In this document: one piece after another, positions 46,190 through 54,382 of the stretch | Layout of the letters: each line of letters starts with the position of its first letter | Position numbering within the stretch: the first letter of the stretch is position 1 | Assembly: GCA_013141065.1 (NCBI GenBank) | Contig: JABFRR010000007.1 | Location: forward strand, 1 to 64,000 | Source of the DNA: Bacteriovoracaceae bacterium | GTDB lineage: Bacteria; Bdellovibrionota; Bacteriovoracia; Bacteriovoracales; Bacteriovoracaceae | Direction: 5' to 3' | DNA length: 64,000 nt | Notes under the pieces: model-generated | Databases searched by the model: none | What the model was told of the DNA's origin: nothing | The model's input: only the letters and a program-made list of their open reading frames with translations | Made by a program: the position numbers and the translations under genes

Positions 46190-47174
46190 ATGTCTGTCAC
46201 GATAACTCGCAATCCAAATTTATCAAAATCTGGAACTCAAAAATCTTTTGAGCATCTTATTAAAAAAGAATTTGGTGAAAATTGGTGGACTGGACTCGCT
46301 CCAAAAGATTGCCCAGGTTTTGAACAAGAAAGAAATTGTTTAGTGGCTTTGCCATTACTAAATTTGAAGACACTTTCTCGTGAAGATGTTCTCGCGTATT
46401 TTAATAACTCTTGGACACTCACAGAACTTCTTTTTTCAAGTTTAAAAGTAGAGGAGGCTTACATAAGACCTCCTTACCACGGGCTTCGGCATCCGATGAT
46501 TTTTTATTACGGGCACCCTGCTGTGTTGTATGTGAATAAATTAAGAATCGCCGGACTTTTAAATGGCTCAATTAATCTTTACCTAGAAAAAGTTCTTGAG
46601 ACTGGTGTTGATGAAATGAGCTGGGATGATATGTCTAAGAACGAAATGAGTTGGCCATCCGTCGCTACCGTTCGAGAATACAGACAAACTGTATATAATC
46701 AAATTGTGAATCTTATCAAGACTCATCCAGATTTAGAGTCTCCAAAATTTTTAGACCAAAACACTCCTTGGTGGGCACTTTGGATGGGAATGGAACATGA
46801 AAAAATTCATTTTGAAACTTCAAGTGTTTTGATTCGCGAGTTACCTATCGAGTACCTGGAGACTCCTAAATATTGGGCACCATTACATCCTTCTAAAAAT
46901 AATTTCTCTCTCGAGACTGCCAATAAATGGGAAAAGTCGGCTGGAAAACTTGTTCAAGTTGGAAAACCCACAAGCATTGAATCATTTGGTTGGGATAATG
47001 AGTATGGAAACCGAAGTGTAAAAATTTCTGATTTTACCTATACAAAAAATCAAATTACGAATGGAGAGTATTTAGATTTTGTCGCTAGTGGTGCATACAT
47101 AAATGACAAGTACTGGACTGAAGAAGGTCTTGCTTGGAGAAAATTTCGAAATACAAAAAGGCCAACTTTTTGGG
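46190..47174 (+). pseudogene. ovoA: OvoA-type 5-histidylcysteine sulfoxide synthase, 5' part (disrupted)
   Basis: The frame from ATG 46190 encodes the N-terminal DinB-like domain of OvoA: FSSLKVEEAYIRPPYHGLRH, then IFYYGHPAVLYVNKLR, and the iron-binding HxxxHxE in GMEHEKIHFETSS (about residues 203-215). The start of the FGE-sulfatase-like domain (FTYTKNQITNGEYLDFV) follows. OvoA is a non-heme iron enzyme that joins cysteine to C5 of histidine, forming the sulfoxide precursor of ovothiol. The frame is cut by an IS4-type element after base 47174. Without the IS it continues in frame as RPTFWVATGPEGS. Confidence 0.93.
47165..47174. repeat. 10 bp target-site duplication ACTTTTTGGG (left)
   Basis: ACTTTTTGGG at 47165-47174 recurs exactly at 48762-48771 on the other side of the element. 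Length 10 fits IS4-family insertion. Joining at this repeat restores the ovoA frame, so the insertion is a clean, probably recent event. Confidence 0.93.
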
Positions 47175-47181
47175 CTTACTA

Positions 47182-48644
47182 TTACCCACAACTTTCATCG
47201 GTTGTGGGTTTTTTGCATTGATCATTCATTGTCTCCCACATCATTGCACCTGATTCTATTCTTTGCCAGCCTTTCGCAATACTCATAACACCCGGTTCAC
47301 CATCACCCTTACGACCAAGCCAGCCTCCAAGTTGAGCAATCCATTTTATAACTGTATCAAGAGTAGGGACTTTTTCAGGAATCTGATTAGGGATTTTTTT
47401 CTCTTTTATTTTTTTGTAATTTAACGTCACCCAGGCTGACTTCCATTCGGCCGTTGTAATAATACAATCAGCTGGTAATTCTGATGATTCTCGCCTCAGC
47501 ATCGTTGCCCAATAAATTCTCCAGGCAATTATCGACTTCAATGCAATAAATTTAATTAATTTTTCAGCATGTCCAAGTCGACAATCCTCAACCTTGCACG
47601 TGGATTTTAAAATTTTAAAAAATGTCTCAATTTGCCATCTTTGCTTGTAATAATGAATGATTTCTAATGCTTCTTTATCATTGTTAACTTTTAAATTAGT
47701 TAAAATTCTCCAGTGAAGAGCTTTTATTCCTTTCGGTGGATTTCTTTCAACAAGCTCAACTACATTTAATGGAATATCTACTCGCGTATCTGATCTCGCA
47801 ATCTTAATTCCCCTTGGTCTACTTAACAACATAACCTCAGTAAAACGAAGTTCAAGCACTGCTGAACGTGCCGCCACTCCCTGCTTTGCAGGAATGTGTA
47901 AACACACTCGCCCCATTTCAGGCAATTTCCGAAGTTTGTGATCCATATTTTGATGGAGTCCGGAAGTATCCTCTATCGTTCTAGGAGACGATGAACGAAC
48001 AACAAAATTCACATCTTCAATTAAAGCTTCTTGAAAAAACTCATAGATATCATTTTCACGATCTCCAACTATTACAATATCTTTATCTGGCATTCGTTCT
48101 TTAGATTTCTTTAAAGCCTCAATCCATCTATAACTTTCTTTTTCTTCAATTGGTCTTTTATAATTTTTATATTCACTCAATTCTTTGACATCATCATCAA
48201 TACTTCTCGTCCAAGTTTTTTGATCGATTACTCCTAATGGAACTCCATCCGTGTTAACTGCAAGAGCTGTATGAGTAATAAGGCCGTGAGTTTCAAATCC
48301 TTTAGAAGTGCTATAAGAACTAAGTCCTTCGGTTGCCCGATGTGAATCATAATTAATTTTAGAAGTATCTTGAACGATAAGAATACGATCGTCAGGTAAC
48401 GACCTTTCATATGTAATTCTATAATGAGGATCTAGGATAAGATCGCTTGAGACGGAGTTGTTGTCAAAAATCGATAAGCACCTTTCACGGCTGCCCACTC
48501 AGCACATGCTTGATTAATAGATAAAGTCGGTGCCTCTGCTAGAGATTTGGTAATTTTTAAAAGTCTCTTGTGAAGACGATCATCGCTAAAGGCATGAGAA
48601 GAAAACTCTTCTTGAATCCAAGAAGAAGCATCATTTTGAGTCAT
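47182..48644 (-). pseudogene. IS4-family transposase, single-base frameshift
   Basis: The N-terminal 70 residues start at 48644 (DASSWIQEEFSSHAFSDDRLHKR, Tnp DNA-binding domain) and the main frame covers residues from FDNNSV onward. Motifs include IVQDTSKINYDSH (first Asp), IVGDRENDIYEF (second Asp) and the YREK-type signature YYKQRWQIETFFKILKS with the Glu. Adding one T to a five-T run near 48468 joins both frames as GAYRFFDNNSV. The last codons run into the inverted repeat. A functional enzyme would need the missing base or frameshifting; the family usually uses a single ORF. Confidence 0.88.
47184..47214 (+). terminator. Inward-facing terminator in the left inverted repeat of the IS
   Basis: ACCCACAAC (47184-47192) pairs with GTTGTGGGT (47201-47209) around an 8-base loop, followed by T6 overall. 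It stops transcripts entering from ovoA, so downstream ovoA, decarboxylase and lyase sequences are likely not reached from the original promoter. Confidence 0.8.
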
Positions 48645-48720
48645 AAAAACCTCTTGAAGTTATTTAACTTAAAAGGTTAATAGATCTAAATAGAGTGGCC
48701 TAGACTCAGGGCCCAAAAAA

Positions 48721-48752
48721 CAAAAAACCCACAACTGATGAAAGTTGTGGGT
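48721..48752 (-). terminator. Inward-facing terminator in the right inverted repeat of the IS
   Basis: This is the mirror of the left one. On the minus strand ACCCACAAC pairs with GTTGTGGGT across an 8-base loop and is followed by T6. It blocks minus-strand transcription entering the transposase gene from outside; the transposase promoter must lie between it and 48644. Confidence 0.75.
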
Positions 48753-48761
48753 AATAGTAAG

Positions 48762-48771
48762 ACTTTTTGGG
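48762..48771. repeat. 10 bp target-site duplication ACTTTTTGGG (right)
   Basis: Exact copy of 47165-47174, directly after the right inverted repeat, and in frame with the 3' part of ovoA. Confidence 0.93.
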
Positions 48772-49400
48772 TGGCCACTGGGCCAGAGGGTTCTCACCAA
48801 TACGAACTGCGTACTATTTTTGAAAATATTCCTCTACCACTTTCATGGCCTTGTGAAGTGAATTTTCACGAAGCACTTGCTTACTGTCATTATAAAGCAG
48901 AGGTCGATAACTCGAAATTGAAATATCGATTGTTAACTGAAGCAGAGTTTGTTTCGTTAACTCCGGCCGACAATGATCCAGTCTTACAAAAAAGATCTTA
49001 CCGAAATATAAAAGGCCAATCCGACATTGAAAAAGAATACAAGGAAAATTTTAATTTCATCTGGTCATCACCCAAGAATGTTGACTCGCTTCTTTTGGGA
49101 AATACTTGGCATTGGTTAACTGATCAATTTAATCCTCTTGACAATTTTTCTGTGAATTCACTTTACGATGATTTTTCTACACCTTGCTTTGATGGTAAAC
49201 ACCAAATGATAAAGGGGGGATCATTTATAAGCTGTGGCCACGAAGCTAGTAAATGGGCACGCTTTCACTTTCGTCCCCACTTCTATCAACATGCCGGATT
49301 TAGAATAGCCGCAAGCTTGGATGGAAGTCCGGATAACGGAGCAAAATTACTTTTAAAAACCAAAGAGTATGTTCATCAAAAAAGAGAAAATATTCTTGAT
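48772..49400 (+). pseudogene. ovoA: OvoA 3' part (FGE-sulfatase-like domain)
   Basis: This part continues OvoA after the IS. The FGE-like domain is readable as PCEVNFHEALAYCHYKAE, KYRLLTEAEF, NTWHWLTDQFNP, MIKGGSFISCG and ending FRPHFYQHAGFRIAAS. In OvoA enzymes this domain completes the active site. After FRIAAS the frame stays open with no stop or separate start and leads through a helical linker (LLLKTKEYVHQKRENILDQM) into decarboxylase sequence. The C-terminal methyltransferase domain found in many OvoA proteins is absent. An apparent ATG at 48738 lies in the IS end and is not the natural start. Confidence 0.88.
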
Positions 49401-50836
49401 CAGATGGAGAAAAATCCCGAATGGTGGAAAGCAGTTGAGCAACCTCTTGAATTATCAAACGATGAAATGAAATCACTGTTAGAGCAAACTGAAAGTCGTG
49501 TACTCACTTATATGAAAGAGCTCGACGGCCAATCTCCAATGGGATTAGCTCATGATCCAAAAACAACGGTCTTAAAGCAAACTTTAAAATTCCTTACCAA
49601 TCTTCAATTAATTTTCCGGTAAATCCTGAAAATTACCAATCACTTTTAAAAACAGTCTTTGAGGACATGGCCCCTTATTCACAAATTCCTGGTCATCCAG
49701 GTTTTGCAGCGTACGTGGCAGGTGCAGGAAATTTTATTTCTAATACTGCACAACTAATTGCTCAAACACTCAATCCATTTACAGGGCATTACATGATGGC
49801 CCCTGGCTTAGTCACACTAGAAATGGAAGTCATAAAGTGGTTTCAACACATGGTGGGTTTTGATGAAAGAGGTTCTCAAGGCTTTCTCACCACAGGAAGC
49901 TCACTGGCATCAATGAGTGCTATATCCATGGCCCGCAAAGAAAAAGTTGTCGGTTTTGATTACAGCAATGTAACGGCCTACACCTCGGCAGATGCTCATC
50001 ATTGTATAGCAAAATCATGGGCCGTCTTAGGATTTAAAAAAGAGAATTTAAGATTAATTCCTCTGAAAAATTTTAAAATGGATACGACACTTTTAAATCA
50101 AAAGATTGAAGAAGACCTGGCCCGTGGATTTAAACCTTTTATGGTTGTTGCTACCTTGGGATCAACAAAAACAGGTGCTGTTGATAATTTAAAAGAGATT
50201 CTTCCTATAACAAAAAAACATAATTTATGGCTGCATGGAGATGGTGCCTACGGTGCTCTATTTATGTTGACTGATGCCGGCCGAGAAATTTTAAAAGGAA
50301 TTAATGAAGTCGATTCAGTTGCCCTTGATCCACACAAGGCCCTTTCGATTCCTTACGGTACTGGATGCTTATTAGTAAAAAATAAAGATCACATGTTGTT
50401 TGATTATTTGTCAGATGATTCTTACATGCCCCCTCGTCCAGTTGATCAAGTGGATTATGCTGATATTACTCCAGAGCTCTCTAGAGATTTTAGAGGTCTG
50501 CGTATTTGGTTGCCGCTAAAGACTTTAGGAGTTGGCCCTTTTATTTTAAATTTGGAAGAGAAGTTAAAGCTTGCTCAATGGTTAGCTTTGGAAATTAACT
50601 CAATAAAAGACCTAGAAGTGATTTCAAACCCCGAGCTCACCATCCTCACATTTGCACATAAAAAAGGAAATGAGGAAACTAAAAAACTGATGGAGAGAAT
50701 AAATAATCAAGGAACACTTTTTTTATCAAGCTGCACAGTCGATGGAAAGCTTGCCATTCGTTTTTGTCTGCTTGGTTTCAGGCTTCATTATGACCGCCTT
50801 CAAAAAGCACTCGTTGAAATAAAAGGAATGGTTTAA
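49400..50836 (+). pseudogene. PLP-dependent (group II) decarboxylase, fused to OvoA, -1 frameshift near 49583
   Basis: The beginning (SNDEMKSLLEQTESRVLTYM, KELDGQSPMG) is in the OvoA frame and stops at 49620. The rest is in the -1 frame: INFPVNPENYQSLLKTVFED and GHPGFAAYVAGAGNF, then YTSADAHHCIAKSW (PLP-stacking His), HGDGAYGALF (Asp for the pyridine N) and DPHKALSIPYG (Schiff-base Lys). Bases 49583-49589 read TTTAAAA in the phase T-TTA-AAA, a slippery heptamer whose -1 slip gives exactly the needed frame. Relatives decarboxylate aromatic or related amino acids. Substrate by context: 5-thiohistidine or a precursor (inference). An ATG at 49667 is too late to be a real start. A plain indel is the simpler alternative to programmed shifting. 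Confidence 0.85.
49583..49589 (+). promoter_or_regulatory. Slippery heptamer T TTA AAA at the OvoA/decarboxylase frame change
   Basis: The bases ACT TTA AAA TTC are read in the OvoA frame. The heptamer TTTAAAA fits X-XXY-YYZ in the correct phase, and a -1 slip joins the decarboxylase frame as LKIPYQSSINFPVN. I did not see a convincing stimulatory stem-loop or internal Shine-Dalgarno, so use as a programmed signal is unproven. Confidence 0.4.
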
Positions 50837-50844
50837 AAACAAGT

Positions 50845-51963
50845 ATGACTATTGCCCATTTTAAATCTCAGTTCTATCAAGGCACGGAAAGAATTCATTT
50901 CAATAATGGAGGGCTTGCTCCAATATCACTTCCTGCGAGGGAGCGTATTCATTATTGGGCCGACAGATTTTACAATGAAGGATTTTTTACAGATTTGGAT
51001 TATGTCGAGAATGTTAAAACTTCAAGACGCTCACTTTCTCAATTAATTGGTTGTCATGATTTTGAAATTGCTTTTTTCCAAAGTACAGCGAGTGCCGTTA
51101 GCCAATTGGCGATGCAATTTCCTTTAGAACCAGAGGATGAGGTCATCACGTGGGCCGAAGAATATGGCTCACACCTTTACCCATGGCAAGAGGCCTGTAA
51201 AAGAAAACAGGCGAATCTAATCTTAGTTAATAGTCTGGAAAATTTATCGACTCCAATAAATTTAATCATTGAGAAAATTACTGATAAAACAAAAGTGATT
51301 GCATTATCTTGGGTTCAGTTTTTAACTGGAGCCAGAACTGACATTGAAGCATTGGGAAAAATTACAAGTGAAAGAGGAATATTCTTTTTCGTAGACATCA
51401 TCCAAGGCTTGGGGCTGCACCCGTTTGATATGAAAAAATGGAAAGTTGACGCCGTTGCTGGAGGAAGCCACAAATGGCTTTTTAGCCCTGTCGGAGTTGG
51501 TTACTTAGCTATAGACCAAAAACATATATCAAAAATAAAACCTCACAATGTGGGATCTTATACATTTGGTACTTGTGATGATCCAACCAGCTTAGAGTGT
51601 ATTCCAAAGCTTGATGCTCTCAAGTTTGAAGCTGGCTCCAAACAAGTTTTAGAAATCACGGCCCTTGGTGCAAGTGTTGATCTAATTTTAAAGACTGGAG
51701 TTTTAAATATCGAACAAGAAACTTTAAGACTCGCAAGCATTTTGCGATTAGGACTTGAGAGAAATCACTATCAAGTTCATTCACCATTTAAAGTGGATCA
51801 TCACCATTCAGCAATGGTGAATTTTATTCCCAAAGCTCATTCGATAGAGGCACTCAAATCAATCAATTGTAATTATGCAATAAGAGGCCCTGGGGTGAGA
51901 TTAAGTCCGGCCGCTTTTACTACTGATGAATCCATTCAAAAAGTATTGAACGTTTTAAAATAA
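50845..51963 (+). CDS. OvoB/EgtE-like PLP-dependent C-S lyase (class V aminotransferase fold)
   Basis: This 372-residue protein belongs to the cysteine desulfurase/kynureninase-like class V group: HFNNGGLAPISL at the start, FFQSTASAVSQLA, FFVDIIQGLGLHPFDMK (Asp and Gln near PLP) and the Lys motif AGGSHKWLFSPVGVGYL (about residue 209). EgtE and OvoB cleave the C-S bond of the sulfoxide intermediates of ergothioneine and ovothiol. Placed 8 bases after the OvoA-decarboxylase, it most likely cleaves 5-histidylcysteine sulfoxide. The ORF is intact even though the upstream gene is broken. It overlaps the convergent arfB by nine bases. Confidence 0.82.
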   Translation: MTIAHFKSQFYQGTERIHFNNGGLAPISLPARERIHYWADRFYNEGFFTDLDYVENVKTSRRSLSQLIGCHDFEIAFFQSTASAVSQLAMQFPLEPEDEVITWAEEYGSHLYPWQEACKRKQANLILVNSLENLSTPINLIIEKITDKTKVIALSWVQFLTGARTDIEALGKITSERGIFFFVDIIQGLGLHPFDMKKWKVDAVAGGSHKWLFSPVGVGYLAIDQKHISKIKPHNVGSYTFGTCDDPTSLECIPKLDALKFEAGSKQVLEITALGASVDLILKTGVLNIEQETLRLASILRLGLERNHYQVHSPFKVDHHHSAMVNFIPKAHSIEALKSINCNYAIRGPGVRLSPAAFTTDESIQKVLNVLK

Positions 51964-52359
51964 TTTTTCTTGACGCATTTTTTTGGTATCACCTCTAGAT
52001 TTTTTTTCTTTGATTCTCTCATTTACAGATGATTTTGTTGGCTTTGTTTTTTTTCTAATCTTTGGCGCAATAGAAACACTTTCAATCATCTCGTGAAGTT
52101 TTTTAATTACGGCGTTAATATTCAGATGTTGAGTGCGATGTTCTTGAGAGCTGAGAGTTAGAACTCCTTCAGCACTGAGTTTATTTTGGTATTTTTTTAA
52201 AAAGCGATCTAAAACACTTAAAGGTAATGTTGTTGATTTAAGAGCGTTCCAATGCAGGGTTGCCTTTGAATTGACCTTGTTAACATTTTGGCCCCCAGCT
52301 CCAGAACTTCTAGAAAAACTTAATTCATATTCATGAGAGGGAATTTTATATTTGCTCAT
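51955..52359 (-). CDS. arfB: ArfB/YaeJ-type peptidyl-tRNA hydrolase (ribosome rescue)
   Basis: This 134-residue protein has the GGQ catalytic loop in FSRSSGAGGQNVNKVNSKATL (about residues 14-34) and a basic, unstructured C-terminal tail (IRKKTKPTKSSVNERIKEKKSRGDTKKMRQ, seen as a Lys/Arg run) that enters the empty mRNA channel in ArfB. It lacks the codon-recognition domains of RF1/RF2. It rescues stalled ribosomes by hydrolysing peptidyl-tRNA. Confidence 0.92.
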   Translation of the reverse strand: MSKYKIPSHEYELSFSRSSGAGGQNVNKVNSKATLHWNALKSTTLPLSVLDRFLKKYQNKLSAEGVLTLSSQEHRTQHLNINAVIKKLHEMIESVSIAPKIRKKTKPTKSSVNERIKEKKSRGDTKKMRQEKLF

Positions 52360-52405
52360 AGAAAAAAGTATAGCTCTAAAGTAAACACATTGATAGAGTG
52401 CTTCT

Positions 52406-52666
52406 ATGGCCTCAACAAAACAAGATGATATTGAAAATCTTATTCTCTCAACGCTTTCATTTTATGAAGCGATGACATTTTCTAAAATTGTTTTTGATAT
52501 GGATACAGAGTTATTAAAAAGTTACCCAGATTTTGACCGGGATCAAATGCTGCTTATATTGAGATCCTTTGAAAAAAGAGGATTGGTGAAGGCTTCAGGT
52601 GAGGGTAGTGACCGTAAATGGCAACGGATCCATAAAAAAAGGTCTTTTTGGAAGCGTTTTTTTTGA
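52406..52666 (+). CDS. Small hypothetical protein, winged-helix-like
   Basis: This 86-residue protein has three helices followed by a likely beta-wing (KRGLVKASGEGSDRKWQRIHKKR), resembling a DNA- or RNA-binding winged helix. The basic, aromatic C-terminal end (SFWKRFF) is distinctive. The DDE element inserted directly after its TGA (target duplication starts at 52667) removed any native terminator. Function unknown. Confidence 0.65.
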   Translation: MASTKQDDIENLILSTLSFYEAMTFSKIVFDMDTELLKSYPDFDRDQMLLILRSFEKRGLVKASGEGSDRKWQRIHKKRSFWKRFF

Positions 52667-52675
52667 GACTCCCTG
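52667..52675. repeat. 9 bp target-site duplication GACTCCCTG (left copy)
   Basis: The same nine bases occur at 54317-54325. They immediately flank CAGGAATTCCCGG on the left and CCGGGAACCGCAG on the right, the imperfect inverted repeats of the element. Confidence 0.85.
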
Positions 52676-54316
52676 CAGGAATTCCCGGTGTAAATATCTT
52701 CCTCTCAAAATATGATAATAAATTTATTTTTTCGTAATGTTTTTGTGGTTTCTGGCCTTCACAATTCATCCTTGGCCATCTAAAATACTTTCAGAGGTAT
52801 TTTATGGGGCGGCAAGCAAATAAATTAAAGGTAGAAGAATGTCATGAGATTATTTTGAAAGAATTTTCAAAATTTAGGGAAAAAAAGACCAATTTTTGAA
52901 ATTCCGCTCAATAATTTTTAATGTCGAGTTTTGCAGTTTTTGCGCTGAAGTCACCATCCCTCTTGCAGTTTGAACAACACTTTACAGAAGAAAAACAAGA
53001 AGACATAATCTCAACTCACTTTTTAAAATTGATCGAGTTCCATCGGACACACATTTACGAGATGTTTTAGAAACGGTAGAATACGCTCAATATCGCCCTG
53101 TTTTTCAACGATTATTTTCATACATTCAAAGATCAAAAACTCTTGAACAGTTTGAGTTTATGAAAATAAATGGTCAATCACATTATTTATTAGCAACAGA
53201 TGGCTCTGGCTATTATCGCTCAGAAAAAGTCGTTTGTGATTGTTGCATGATCGAAGAACATTTTGATGAAAATAATAAACTGACACTTAAGTTTGGCCAC
53301 AACATCTTAGCAGGTTCAATTGTTCATCCAAATTTTAGACAAGTCATTCCAATGTGTCCTGAACCTATCATGAGGGTTGATGGCGAAGTAAAAACGATTC
53401 GGAACAAACAGCATTTAGAAGATTTTTAGAGGATTTTAAAGAGAGCATCCTAAGTTGAAAATTATTTTTTTACTTGATGCTCTGTATGCCAATAGCCGAT
53501 TATCAAATTGCTCCGAGAGTATAAATATGAATTTATAATTGCGGTAAAGGAAACGAAAAGTCTTCTATTTATGCTTGTCAAAGAAGGAGAAACCACTGGG
53601 GAAACTCAATTTTTGGAAACAAGTTTTGAATTTGGTGAAAAAGTTATCAAAACAACTAAAATGAATTATAGATTTGCAAACAACGTAAGGCTTCATCAAG
53701 ACAAAGACAGTCCATTTATAAATTTTGTTCAAGTTAAAGAAGTTACCGAATGGATTGGAAAAAAAGGCAGACCTGAAAGAATCGAACGTAATTTTACATT
53801 TATTACCGACATACTAGTTACTAAAAATAACATTGCACAACTTGCAAAAGGAGGCCGTACTCGTTGGAAGATAGAAAATGAAACGTTTAATACTTTGAAG
53901 AATAGAGGTTATAATTTAGAACATAATTATGGGCACGGAGAAAAAAACTTAACACATAATTTTATAATGAGTATGTTCCTGGCATTTTTAGTTGACCAGA
54001 TTCAAGAAATTAGTTGTTACACATTTAAGAAATTAATTGAAAAATATGAACAAAAAATCCCGCTTGTGGAAAAAGCTTGAAAGCGGTTTTGAGTTTCTAG
54101 AGTTTTCTAGTTGGGATCAATTTTATTATCGAATGTGCTATAATGAAATGCCACCGTCTTCTGGGTAGGTTTTGCGCCCGTTCTGACTTATATTTTTAAA
54201 CTCTTCAAAGACATTCAATATAAAACTAGTTTTCTTTAAGAAAAGTGTGAACTTTTTACCCTAAAATTACAGGAGACTGAAATCGGGTTGACTGGTCGAG
54301 AGGCCGGGAACCGCAG
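52676..54316 (+). mobile_element. DDE-transposase insertion element, copy A (IS4-like/ISNCY-like)
   Basis: This 1641 bp element has imperfect inverted repeats of 13 bp (left CAGGAATTCCCGG, right rc CTGCGGTTCCCGG) and a 9 bp target duplication. It is inserted between the stop of a small gene and ygiQ. The ends were confirmed by the related copies at 61979-62544 and 62554 onwards, which share the same terminal sequences. One transposase gene is on the plus strand and is frameshifted in this copy. Confidence 0.85.
52804..54168 (+). pseudogene. DDE transposase of copy A, frameshifted
   Basis: The gene begins MGRQANKLKVEECHEI and ends in FYYRMCYNEMPPSSG. Recognisable parts are HYLLATDGSGYYRSEK (first Asp), IIFLLDALYAN (second Asp), and GGRTRWKIENETFNTLKNRGYNLEHNYGHG containing the Glu in a W-x-I-E-N-E context. 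Such a layout is typical of transposase families with an IS4-like DDE core (ISNCY group). Indels near 52890-52950, 53110-53150, 53405-53500 and 54077 break the frame. Confidence 0.8.
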
Positions 54317-54325
54317 GACTCCCTG
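54317..54325. repeat. 9 bp target-site duplication GACTCCCTG (right copy)
   Basis: Exact repeat of 52667-52675. Confidence 0.85.
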
Positions 54326-54382
54326 TAAACTTCACCATACTCATTGTCAGATTGATCACAATCTCATAGTTTACGCTCTATT

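Larger units (their letters stand above)
47175..48761 (-). mobile_element. IS4-family insertion sequence disrupting ovoA
   Basis: This 1587 bp element has near-perfect terminal inverted repeats of about 40 bp (left starts CTTACTATTACCCACAAC; the right end is its reverse complement with one visible mismatch). It is flanked by the 10 bp repeat ACTTTTTGGG. It carries one transposase gene on the minus strand, broken by a single-base deficit. Each end contains an inward-facing Rho-independent terminator inside the inverted repeat. No other copy is visible in the window. Confidence 0.93.

Noticed and set aside
48455-48480. Programmed frameshift in the IS4-type transposase
   Set aside because: The run is A-TTT-TTG and does not form a proper X-XXY-YYZ heptamer, and the family normally uses one ORF; a missing T is more likely.
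48738-48771. ATG in the IS end appearing to start the 3' part of ovoA
   Set aside because: It lies in the inverted repeat hairpin with no ribosome-binding site; the true reading frame comes from the 5' part before the insertion.
54352-54365. FNR-like box TTGATcacaATCTC upstream of ygiQ
   Set aside because: Eight of ten conserved positions match, which is easy by chance in AT-rich DNA, and no promoter elements of clear quality align with it.
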